Shown one piece after another: positions 10,680-18,771 of a DNA stretch of 20,404 nucleotides. Each line of letters begins with the position of its first letter. Positions within the stretch are counted from its first letter, which is position 1. The DNA is from Chromera velia (taxonomy: Eukaryota > Sar > Chromeraceae). A program made the translations under genes and the position numbers. Where the stretch lies: NCBI GenBank assembly GCA_018398765.1, contig JAHBMJ010001333.1, positions 4,230 to 24,633 on the forward strand, written 5' to 3'. The notes beneath the pieces are model-generated. The model saw nothing but the letters and a program-made list of their open reading frames with translations. It had not been told where the DNA came from and ran no database searches.

Positions 10680-11750
10680 TCATTTAAATTCTTACAACTT
10701 GCAAGTGAAGTTGGTTATCAAGATTACGACTATGATAATATAGTATGATGACGACTAGATGCCTATATTCAAGTAGGTATAATAAAATACAAACATAATT
10801 ACGTAACATTGACACGTTACATTGTACGTTTATGAAGATTCATATTGATTTCTACATTCTGCTGTTAGGAGTAACTACCGGCCTTTCTCAGAAGGCTTTT
10901 GGTTACCATCAATTTAGTAACCGAAATTTGGTAACTGGGGAAGGCTGAGGGGACTACTGCTACCATGGTGATCTGCCCGTATCTGGCCGCAAATATACTA
11001 GCAAATATGTTTGATCAGGATCTAATATAGGAGAAACACATCTTTGAAGACTGTATACAGCGTAAAAAAGATCATTTTTAAACTTGTTTTGACTAAGTTG
11101 TTTCATATTTCTGGATATAAGAAATGTTTGCAATACATCTATCTTTGGTACTCGATTTACCCACTAGTTTGTCCAGTTTAAAAGGACAATTACCACTGTT
11201 TTAGCTACCTAAACAACGGTAATCAATGTAACTCTGCATGATTACCATAACCACGAAGATGGTTACCAAGCGGCCTAACGGCCGCCTTGGTAACCAAACT
11301 AACTTGGTTACTCCTAGCAGCATAGTGTATTGATTTCTGCTATGCCCCGGGAATTGATAAGGATAAGTAGGATACGATAGGATTAATATTTCACGTTGCA
11401 TGCCCTGCACTGCCCCGCAGCAACGTATACCACTGGAACATCAATGTTATGCTCTAGACTATATTATGTTATGCTAAGGGACTTCCTAGCAGCGTTGCGT
11501 TAAGTGATTTCTATTGTGTACGTCTTTAAATTCACAGTAGCTCATAGTAGCTCTGCTAGCATAACGCCGATTTGTACATGATCTATCAATTTTTCCTAAT
11601 TTAAAAGACATCGTCCCGTTCAAACATTTAATTCGCGGTACGATTAATGCCGTCATGGTTCTTACATTGGCACATACGGTGCACGCTTGTTTAGCTAGCC
11701 ATCAAGCTTTTGAAAGCATGTCCTTTACCACAATTTTTTACCTTACGTGC
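10680..11750. other. AT-rich non-coding block hosting a MITE
   Basis: Composition drops abruptly to AT-rich at about 10680 and recovers at about 11750. All frames are stopped, so I see no gene. A 474-bp MITE-like element occupies 10854-11327. The right border near 11745-11768 reads GCTCAGACTGCCCCCAG. This partly resembles the outward end of the 17 kb MITE (TCAGAAGTGCTGCCCCCTGG), so the block may be a larger or nested old insertion. The left border shows no matching end. Confidence 0.45.
10854..11327. mobile_element. MITE-like element, 474 bp, with inverted ends and 11-bp flanking duplication
   Basis: The left end 10855-10877 and the reverse complement of the right end 11305-11327 match at 19 of 23 positions, sharing the core TAGGAGTAAC. 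The perfect 11-bp direct repeat TATTGATTTCT lies immediately outside at 10843-10853 and 11328-11338, as expected of a target-site duplication. The interior is AT-rich, has no coding frame, and holds several GGTTACC, GGTAACC or near-palindromic variants. A 9-11 bp duplication is typical of Mutator-like elements. That class assignment is inference, since no transposase is present and the terminal repeats are short for that group. Confidence 0.75.
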
Positions 11751-11924
11751 TCAGACTGCCCCCAGCTATTGCCTGGGAAGAGGCAGACGCCGAACCTACA
11801 GAGGTGGGCAGAACAGAGTGCCCCTGAGACCCGACAGAGACGTGCAGAGGATGAGGCTAGACCTCTGAGGTTCCCCCCTGCAGAGGATCTACCGATCCGT
11901 CCTTGCATGTGCATGCCCGTCTAG

Positions 11925-12633
11925 CTCTAAAGGACCTCTCCAGAGCCCGCCCTCTCGAAGTCCTAGCTCCAGCTGCTTCCTGTGCTCCTCCAGGTCCTCC
12001 TCAGTCCCCCCTGCATCCTTTGTTGCCTGGAGCACCCTACTACCGATTCTGGAGATTAGGGCACTACCGTTCTTTAGAGGACTCACCAATTAGTACTCGG
12101 TGCCTGTCTGTCTCCTCTGGCGGGGGGGGGGCCCGGAGCCTGGAGAACGGAGGGGGTTCAGAAAGAGGGTGGCGGAGTCAAGCACTTCTGGCGTGATCAT
12201 TCCTGCGGATGATCCTGCGCAGAGTTTAAAAAAGGTAGATCGGTCGATCAAAAGAGAGATTATGTACAACAGAACCCGAAGGGCTGAGAAAAGTTAAGAA
12301 TAATTCGAGGAGAGAACAAGTAAGAAAAAGTACACATACAGCCTCTGCAATAAAATACGCAATGCGCAAAAAAGAGAGACGGTTAGAGAGACTGCATTGA
12401 CAACTTTTTCTGTCTTTTTTCCCCCTTGTACTTCCTCATTTGTTAGTGAGGGCGAGGCAGTGCAAAAGTAGAGAGAAAGAGACGGAGCGTCCTGTCTCCA
12501 CTTGGCAGAAAATCGAGACCCACCTTCGTCCACTGACACGTCGATCTTTATTCTTTTTTTGGGGGGCTGCTCGACATCAGAACGGGGCAACACAGGTGAT
12601 TCTATGCGCAGAATCTAGGAGGAGGAGGAGGAG
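11925..12633 (-). pseudogene. Copy A of the unknown family: later exons, broken
   Basis: This segment is closely similar to 16.9-18.7 kb (copy B). An exon at 12524-12633 encodes a basic, nuclear-localisation-like motif (EQPPKKRIKIDVSVDEG), preceded by CAG and followed by GTGGGT. In the same frame a TAG at 12615-12617 interrupts it where copy B has CAG. The next exon ends with DRHRVLI at a GTGAGT donor near 12089. It carries a TGA at a place where copy B reads CGA. A third exon (ATKDAGGTEEDLEEHRKQL) starts after CTCCAG, and lacks about 33 bp relative to copy B. Similarity stops near 11925. Copy A lacks the 8-bp duplication and MITE found in B, so it marks the empty site. The function is unknown. 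Confidence 0.65.
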
Positions 12634-12705
12634 CTGCACGCGCACAAGCAACAGTGGATATATGCACCCAATATGACATATATAATGAGGGGAAACAACA
12701 GTTAC

Positions 12706-13170
12706 TGAGATGTGTGGATCTTCTGGTAGATCTCGAGAGATATGGGCAGAGCCTGGTATTGTTTGCAAGGGGATGTAGAGAGGAGTTTGGACAGACCTGA
12801 GAGCACCCGCAACATTCTCTTCAGGCTTGGAAGTCCACTCGTTGAATTTGGTGTCCAATTCTGCCTTTGTCCATCTGTCCAAATGTTCCTTTACCATCCC
12901 TCTCTTCTTGCTGATCATGGCGTACTTGAAGTTGACAGAACCAAAATTTAGCTTCCCCTCTATTTGCTTCACAGACAATCCCCTCCTTCCTGGCCCCATG
13001 TTGAAACAGACACAGGCATACTGATTCTTAAGAATGTTCATCACAGTCACTTCCATCTTAGCAACCGGGAAAGCAAACTTCTGCTCCTGTTCGGGAAGGG
13101 AGCACAAAAAGTTTACCAGTTCATTCACTTGAGCATCACCAAGCAAAGACACCACCTTGTTGAACAACAT
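12706..13170 (-). CDS. Copy A of the unknown family: first visible exon, open
   Basis: An uninterrupted frame of about 155 codons starts at ATG 13168-13170 and runs to a possible donor (TCA|GTAACT at 12705). It contains MLFNKVVSLLGDAQ, NFLCSLPEQEQ, CVCFNMGPGRRGLSVKQ, a basic KKRGMVKEHLDRW helix and LRSVQTPLYIPLQ. The same order of motifs occurs, with a stop and a frameshift, in copy B (18.77-19.19 kb). A GAAG-TAAATTTTGGTT block also recurs at 14.09 kb. The conserved order and conservative substitutions between copies indicate a real former or current protein. I do not recognise the family. The intact frame could still be expressed, but its downstream exons are broken. Confidence 0.55.
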
Positions 13171-13174
13171 CTGC

Positions 13175-14084
13175 TACAGTCTAAACAGCGGCAGTTGCCA
13201 CAGCAGCATCCAGTCATCCAATGTTATACAAGAAGTCTTGAAGGGCTCGAAACAACGCAAAACAAAATTTAATGTATGCAGTTAATTGAGTCCCAGGGGG
13301 TGATATAAGTCTATGCACCCTCCAGGTATGCCTCATAGCATTAGCCACTGACCTGTACGAAAAAATAGCGAAAGATGCACACACGGTCTTTTAAGATTTA
13401 TCTGTTGTCTGTACGATTAACCGGTATAACATAGTCTCTCATCCTCATATTCATATCATCGTTTTTTTGCCGCAGTCGGATATGTCTCTAAGCCTCTAAC
13501 GTTTTTAGTACACCCAGGGGGCAACAGAAGAGGACAGGACTTCAGAATATGCCACACCGTTTATACAACCAAACGAGAATACAGTCGTCCATATGCCACT
13601 CAGTCTGTATGACTTTGATGTCAAACTACACAGATGTTTTTAGAATGCAGAGACGCCAAAAGACTCTCTTCCCATCTCACTCCAGCTCACCATCATTCTC
13701 TCCATCCTCCTCCCTCTCATCACCATCTCCTGCGTCTCCATCCTCTTCCTCCTCCATTTTCCCCTCCAGAGCCGCGCCTTCTCCTTCTGCAGGGCCACCC
13801 TAAATGGCCTGCTGCCCAGGGAACTAGGTTGGAACCAGGCTCGAGGGAATTAGAACTCCGGCAGAGGGCTGCACACCGATTGACCAGCACAGAAAGTTAA
13901 ATGGAAATTAATTGCATGGAATTAATTGCAGGAGAACACTTTGGATATCGATCTGACCTAGCTGCGGTCTATGTACAGTTTTCAGTCTGGCAAATCTTTG
14001 GATTTCCTGGACTTTCTCAGCAGAAAAACATATGGGTAGAAAGCGCTCTCATGCAAAGAGCAAGCATATAACACTGTGCCTACT
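13175..14084. other. Region between family copies, with remnants
   Basis: No intact gene. At 13601-13636 a short sequence matches the exon edge seen at 14205-14237 (similar over about 30 bases), so it is probably another remnant of the family. At about 13670-13800 the minus strand is purine-rich and open in two frames: one Glu/Asp-rich, the other beginning VALQKEKARLWRG. These may be decayed exon sequence. A CAGGGGGCA...ACTTCAGAAT segment at 13513-13546 loosely resembles the left end of the 17 kb MITE with an internal insertion. Confidence 0.4.
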
Positions 14085-14237
14085 TTGAAGTAACCAAAAT
14101 TTAACTTCCTCTCTCCATGCATGAAAGAGAAAAAACACTCCTGTAGAACACCAAGAGACTGAATCGAATACACCCATCACCCGAACCCTTTTCTGAAAAG
14201 CTCTGACCTTGGAGTACTGGGTGACCTTCACATCAAA
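14085..14237 (-). pseudogene. Remnant of the unknown family (third copy)
   Basis: On the minus strand a CTCTGCAG acceptor is followed by an exon reading FDVKVTQYSKVRAFQKRV. A shifted frame then encodes GERKLNFGYFKVGTVLY. The DNA around 14092-14110 (AGGAAG-TTAAATTTTGGTT in sense) matches copy A's EGKLNFGSVNFKY stretch almost exactly. At least one frameshift separates the two halves, so this is a broken exon copy. Confidence 0.55.
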
Positions 14238-14294
14238 CTGCAGAGACAGACGGTCCCCACAGATTTAGACAGCAGAGGCTGAGAAGGCCCTTGC

Positions 14295-14489
14295 CTAACT
14301 CTGCATGCAATCCGGAGAGATGCCGGCCATGTTAGGGTGTTCGTACCCTTGGGTACTCATCATCTCCTCCCCCATCTGTGTGCGCTGCAGCTCATACTTT
14401 TCGAGGTAGCCCACTGGCAGCCCCACTCTGCGGCCCCCCCAGTTTGAGGGTCACCTTGACTGCCTTGATAGTTGGCGCCCAGTCCATCC
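14295..14489 (-). pseudogene. Frameshifted exon-like ORF, likely family-related
   Basis: After a CTTACAG acceptor (ending 14490) the frame reads MDWAPTIKAVKVTLKLGG. It then meets a run of seven C on the plus strand (14434-14440). A one-base shift within that run joins it to VGLPVGYLEKYELQRTQMGE, continuing to a TAG at 14295-14297. Both halves look like protein and share codon style. The lesion is either real decay or a homopolymer sequencing error. Link to the neighbouring family is inferred from location and strand only. Confidence 0.4.
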
Positions 14490-14499
14490 CTGTAAGGGG

Positions 14500-15450
14500 A
14501 GCCACCCCAACACGCGGAGAGGAGACACGCCTAGAGACATACCATATGCCTCAATCACCAACCCCCGAGCAAGACTCATATAGACGGGGTGGCCCTACAG
14601 AAAAATCAAATCTATACACTGATCGAACGTTGGAAGGCAGTATGAATAACGCCATGCAGCTCCAAATGGGCTGAGTACCAGAATGCTTTTTCCAATCATC
14701 TACACATATTGTTGCAGAGAAGATGCCCACTTCAATTAGAGGCCATCAATCTCTTAAAGAAAAGAGGTCAATGACTTTGCAGTGGGATTTTAAAGATGAA
14801 TGAGGGGATAAACACACCACAAGTATGAAGGGCGATGAAAAGAGACTGGTAGAGTCATGTAGTCCTCTCATAATGCCGTCCTTGACCAATAAACATAATT
14901 GCATGCACGACAAAGAGCAAGAGATGAAGCTCAATTCCTTTTTCCCTTCAATCCCCTACGACCACCTACACCTGTACGTCGATCGGATTCCCCTCCCTTC
15001 TTGTTTGCAGATCAAATTTTTGTAAAATTTATTCCAGACTCGCTCTTTCCCATGCTCCCCAAAAACCTCTTCACCCAACCAAGTTGTTCTTTTCTCTTTT
15101 CCTTTTTTTTTTCTTCTTTATTTTTCTCTTCCTCTTCCTCTTCTTTTTTCTTTTCTTCTTTCTCTTCTTTCAATACCCTCCTGCGCGACTTTGGCTTTGC
15201 CCTCAACCCAAGGCCTCCCCTCTTTAACATATCGAGGCCTATTGGGGCCTTACCAGGCGTTCAAAACTGCAAGCAAGCAAGCAGAAAAAAGTGTAAAAAC
15301 ATCCACCTTCACTTAGCATCTGCAACACAGCGCTGGTGGCACCGGTCCTTCTCAAGGGGTCTCACAACGAACTCTTCCTTCCAAGAGGAGAGGAGAAGAC
15401 GTACGGAAGCAGCGAGCAACGCAGCAGGGAAAAACGGACCGCAGCAGAGA
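14500..15450. other. Gene-free stretch with long pyrimidine tract
   Basis: Nothing convincing is coded here. A CTT/TTC-rich tract runs from about 15080 to 15175. The plus-strand 216-codon frame at 14899-15549 is open mainly because of this low-complexity tract. On the minus strand a short plausible tail (SSWKEEFVVRPLEKDRCHQ, stop at 15309) is visible, but it has no clear acceptor. Confidence 0.4.
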
Positions 15451-15454
15451 TTAT

Positions 15455-15760
15455 ATGGCGTTATATGGGGGCATATGGGGGAAAGAGAAGGAAGCATCAA
15501 CAGGAAAGCATTCTCAACAATATATAATAATATGTTTCTTGTCCACTGATCCATTTAAAGTGTATGGTTCTCCACGTCGACAAAAAAAGCAGCTGGCTGA
15601 GAACCGAACACCTCACTACATCCCCTTTCTCTCAGAAGCTGACCAAGCAAAGGCTCGGTATAAATTCTTCAAGGGGAAAACAAGAAGCAGTGAAGAGGGT
15701 AGAGAGCATACTATAATATCTGCATACACTAGAAGCATACGGGTGACTCGTGTTGACTGA
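15455..15760 (+). other. Weak plus-strand ORF, unrecognised
   Basis: An open frame of 101 codons whose second half (from FLSTDPFKVYG through EADQAKARYKFFKGK) has a balanced, charged composition unlike the low-complexity frames nearby. It ends at TGA 15758-15760, 14 bases before the GCCACCATG of the next small ORF. There is no recognised domain. It could be a fragment of a mobile element or a chance frame. Confidence 0.2.
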
Positions 15761-15776
15761 CTATCATGCAGCCACC

Positions 15777-15941
15777 ATGCTGAACTCTTCCGATCTGAAG
15801 CAGCCGCGGACTCTAGCCGCGGACGTCAGGCTGCTCTCCGGTAAGCACGCTGGTCTTAAGAGTGGGGAGAGGAGTAGAGCCGCTAGCCATGGTTTGTTCG
15901 AGAGGTTAGTTCAGGAAGTTAAAAAGGAAAGCACAGAATAA
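15777..15941 (+). CDS. Small ORF with optimal start context, unrecognised
   Basis: ATG 15777 sits in GCCACCATG, an optimal eukaryotic start context. The frame encodes 54 residues (MLNSSDLKQPRTLAADVRLL... ending VKKESTE), basic in the middle and soluble-looking. A GTAAGC at 15841 could also act as a splice donor, making this a first exon. The opposite strand also shows a short frame with an ACCATGG context (MASGSTPLPTLKTSVL, 25 codons), so coding direction is uncertain. No family is recognised. Confidence 0.25.
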   Translation: MLNSSDLKQPRTLAADVRLLSGKHAGLKSGERSRAASHGLFERLVQEVKKESTE

Positions 15942-16058
15942 AGCTGAAGAAAACAGGTAAAAAAAGAAAAATAATGAGGCTGAATGAGCACAAAACTACC
16001 GAAGAGTCATTTATAAGCAATGAGGGAAAGAGTTTCGATCAGTAGAACAATCACTCAC

Positions 16059-16286
16059 CAGGAGGGGGAATGCGGAGTACGCCAGAGACTGCATGTACTC
16101 CATTCTCCTCAGGGTTTCCAGAGCTTATCAGCTCTTTGTTGAGCTTCACCGCTCCACAAAACTTAGGCCACCTTATGTAGTCCTCCCTGATCCTCCTCAC
16201 CCGCTCGCACATGTCTTCGTACATCTGCTTATATTTCTTAAGAACAATCTCTGTCTCACTGGCCTGGATTGCCAGAGCCAGCGCCA
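16059..16286 (-). CDS. Copy B of the unknown family: intact exon (coiled-coil-like)
   Basis: A 228-bp exon with a clean acceptor (TTGATTGCAG, ending 16287) and a consensus donor (GTGAGT at 16058). It joins in phase (G|TG, giving Val) to the exon at 16832-17016 across a 545-bp intron. It encodes ALALAIQASETEIVLKKYKQ, then a charged helical stretch (YEDMCERVRRIREDYIRWPKF), then GAVKLNKELISSGNPEENG. There are no stops. The heptad-like charge pattern suggests an alpha-helical segment. The next exon is unresolved: joining to a CTTCAG acceptor near 15955 gives only about 12 more codons before a stop. The function is unknown. Confidence 0.6.
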
Positions 16287-16478
16287 CTGCAATCAAGAGA
16301 TATGAGTAGCATTCAGGTAGACCCTTTGAAAATTCGCATCGTCATGATTCAAAGACATTCAACGGGTCCCTCCAAAACAATAAACAGCCCACCGAATGGC
16401 CTAGGATCCCTTCATGACCTACGCTTCCTCAACTCAACCCACCTCTTCTTCATCTCAGTGTGACACCCACCCCCCTCT

Positions 16479-16583
16479 CCATCTCACCCACCCCTCTCTC
16501 TATTTCACCCAACCCCCTCTCCATTTTACCTAACCCCCTCGCCATTTCACCTAACCCCCTCGTCATCTTACCCAACGTCACTC
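16479..16583. repeat. 21-bp minisatellite, five units
   Basis: Five consecutive 21-bp units of the type CCATTTCACCTAACCCCCTCG (starts 16479, 16500, 16521, 16542, 16563). The third and fourth differ by one base, and the outer units are more diverged. The array lies in the intron between two exons of copy B. The unit is a multiple of three, but the array is not in a coding exon. Confidence 0.85.
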
Positions 16584-16831
16584 AACCCTAAGACAACCGC
16601 AAAATTTCTATTTGAGAACACCAATGGAGTGCTGGCCTCTTCAGTTGACGAACTGAACTGATGGTCTCGGCAAAATTAATAATCTGGCTTCGAAAGGGGA
16701 AAACAGACAGTACAGAAGTTGGCAAGCAGGCATGCACGCGAGCAGGGAGGCAAACAGGGGGGTAAAAAAGCACTGAGATCTCCTAGGAACTTTTTGATAA
16801 GAGATCGAGCAAAGAAGGATGACTAACTGAC

Positions 16832-17069
16832 CGTTGGCAAATCGTTGGGGGACCTGTAGCGGTGGCAGTGGAGGAAGAGAAGCTTCCCATCCCTCTCCAG
16901 AGCCCTCTTCTTGTGCGTTCTTCCCGAAGTCGAAAGCTGCCATCTCGAAGTCCTCCAGCAGCTGCTTTCTCTGATCCTCCACGTCCTTCTCAGTCCCTTC
17001 TGCATCCCTCATTGCCCTAGGGGGCAGTACTTCAGAATGGTTACTAAAACTACTAAGTGGTTTTAACAC
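16832..17069 (-). CDS. Copy B of the unknown family: exon extended into a MITE
   Basis: Family sequence at 16832-17016 encodes AMRDAEGTEKDVEDQRKQLL, then EDFEMAAFDFGKN and a Gly/Glu- then Pro-rich stretch ending PQRFAN. It ends at a GTCAGT donor (16831), phase 1, matching the next exon at 16286. Upstream, the inserted MITE (from 17017) is in frame: an ATG at 17067-17069 starts 17 MITE-derived codons (MLKPLSSFSNHSEVLPP), then a junction Arg, then the family exon. The ancestral exon began at the CAG|GCA border preserved in copy A. The insertion thus separated the old acceptor from the exon but left a frame with its own ATG. Expression is unproven. Confidence 0.5.
17009..17016. repeat. Left 8-bp target-site duplication
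   Basis: TCATTGCC here is repeated exactly at 17609-17616, directly abutting the CTAG ends of the MITE. In copy A the corresponding site (TTGTTGCC, about 12020-12027) is single. Confidence 0.85.
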
Positions 17070-17608
17070 CTCCCTCTATATATATCATTAAGCTAACACC
17101 TTAAAAGTGTTACCAATCGATTGCTTAGCTTAAGTTACTTCTAAAAATATCTTAACAAGCTTGAAACACTTTATAGTTCTTAAACAATGACATGATTTCG
17201 ATGTGTTGCTTCAACATTTGATAAAAAGACCTCTAACGAGTAACTCGTAACCATTTTTGACCCTTAATAAAAAGTGAGTAACCATCCACTATAAGGTCTT
17301 TAAACATGTTTTAAACAAGTTTTAAACACTTTTTAGGATGCATTGGACTTTGAATGATGGTTACTGACTTAAAAAAGTCTCTAACCAAGTAACTCGTAAC
17401 ATCATGAAGCGACATATATTTAACCCTCATAACCTATAATAAAACGAATCACCCCTGCCAAAATTTTATGTTTTTTCAAAGTAACTCGTCAAAGCATACC
17501 TAAAAAATGTTTGGTTACTAAAAAATCCAACGAAATTTTAATTTTTTTTTTGTCATATCAGCTCGAAAATCTAGTATACATATCAGAAGTGCTGCCCCCT
17601 GGCGCTAG
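17017..17608. mobile_element. MITE, 592 bp, with terminal inverted repeats and 8-bp duplication
   Basis: Both ends begin with CTAG. The left end reads CTAGGGGGCAGTACTTCAGA. The reverse complement of the right end reads CTAGCGCCAGGGGGCAGCAC and then TTCTGA, so the GGGGGCAG-Y-ACTTC-W-GA core is shared with a short indel. The flanking TCATTGCC is perfectly duplicated. The paralogous copy A has an uninterrupted site at the equivalent place, which proves insertion. The interior is AT-rich and non-coding with three GTAACTCGT motifs (about 17240, 17388, 17480) and GGTTACT close to both ends. An 8-bp duplication is typical of hAT elements; class assignment is inference. It has no transposase and would depend on one elsewhere. 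Confidence 0.85.
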
Positions 17609-17616
17609 TCATTGCC
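17609..17616. repeat. Right 8-bp target-site duplication
   Basis: Second copy of TCATTGCC, directly after the MITE's terminal CTAG and followed by family sequence TGAAGCACCCTAC, which aligns with TGGAGCACCCTAC in copy A. Confidence 0.85.
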
Positions 17617-18068
17617 TGAAGCACCCTACTGCCAGGGTGAGGATCCTGCTGGCGTATCCTTTGTCGCTGGAAGTGAGCAGGATCATCTTCTTTATGGGAA
17701 GATCAGAGAGGGCACCATCCATCCAGGCGGATGTTGATGTGCTTATCCACCCCCTGCTCTGTCTCCGGCATGGGGACTGGAAACATCACCAAGTAGTACA
17801 TAGTGGATGGCTTCGAACAAGCTGGCATTGTCCGGGTTGCTGTATGGGACTGCATGCCGATTTTTGGGAGGAGGGCACTCCCGTTCTTCAAAGGACTCAC
17901 CAAGTAGTACTCTGTTCCTGTCGGCGTCCTGTGGCAGGGGGGGGAGCCTGGAGAATGGAGGGGGCTCGGAAAGATGGTGGAATCCGACACTCCTGACGCG
18001 ATCCTAGGGCACGATCATTCCTGCAGATAATCCTGCGCAGAGGATAAAAAAGGCAGATCGGTCGATCG

Positions 18069-18141
<73 letters not shown>

Positions 18142-18765
18142 TTGTATAAAAGAATCTGAAAGGTTGAGAATAATTCGAGGAGAGGACGAGTAAGAAAGTA
18201 CACACATACAGCCTCTGTAATAAAATAGACAATGCACGAAATATGGAGACGGTCAGAGAGACTGGATAACTTTTTCTGTCTTTTTTGCCCCCTTCACTTC
18301 CTCGTTTGTTAATTAGTGTTACCTTAGAAATCACGTTACTTCAGACAGCTGTAACGTATGTCCTAACCGTCTCCGCACTATGCTAGTAGGCGGCAGCACT
18401 GTGTTTAGTGGAATTTAATGACACAGGCAGAGAAAAAAACAAACGAAGCGACACAGAATCTATCAGTGGGCAAGACACTGTAAAATAGACGCACATAGAG
18501 AGAGACGGAGCATTCCATCTCCACTTTGCTATGCCAAAAGGCATACAGAAAATCGGACTGCTGTGGGGTCCCGACAGACCCATGTACCTTTGTCCACCGG
18601 CACCTCGGTCTTTATTCTTTTGGGGGGGGCTCTTCCACAGCAGGACAGGGGAACATGGGTGCTTGCATGCGCAGAATCTGGGAGGAGGAAGAGCTGTATG
18701 CGCACAAGCTACAGCAGATAAAGGCACCCAAAATGGGGAGAAGCAACTGTCATGCACTGAGATGA
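17617..18765 (-). pseudogene. Copy B of the unknown family: middle exons, broken
   Basis: In transcription order: an exon at 18588-18693 encodes a proline-rich, basic motif equivalent to copy A's PPKKRIK exon, but the run of eight C (plus strand G 18622-18629) is one base short of frame, so TAA follows. The next exon ends DADRNRVLL at a GTGAGT donor (17900). A 60-bp exon, 17790-17849, follows a GCATGCAG acceptor, joins in phase and encodes PYSNPDNASLFEAIHYVLL. After it, a region absent from copy A has an open frame (DLPIKKMILLTSSDKGYASR) that ends in TGA at the MITE duplication. An AG microsatellite and an insertion of about 145 bp distinguish it from copy A. The function is unknown. Confidence 0.6.
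18069..18140. repeat. (AG)n microsatellite expanded in copy B
   Basis: About 70 bases of AG dinucleotides with two AAAG interruptions. In copy A the equivalent position (about 12250-12260) has only AAAAGAGAGATT, so the array expanded after or since the duplication. Confidence 0.9.
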
Positions 18766-18771
18766 ATGGAT

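Noticed and set aside
1340-11450. A match of about 20 bases between 1353-1372 (reverse) and 11434-11453 (GGAACATCAAT-TATGCT)
   Set aside because: Similarity does not extend, and a match this short with mismatches is expected by chance in AT-rich DNA.
14899-15549. 216-codon plus-strand open frame
   Set aside because: A large part is a Ser/Phe run from the CTT/TTC tract, and the rest has no recognisable domain.
17511-17996. 161-codon plus-strand ORF across the MITE border
   Set aside because: It is the antisense shadow of copy B and changes character at the MITE boundary; the family runs on the minus strand.
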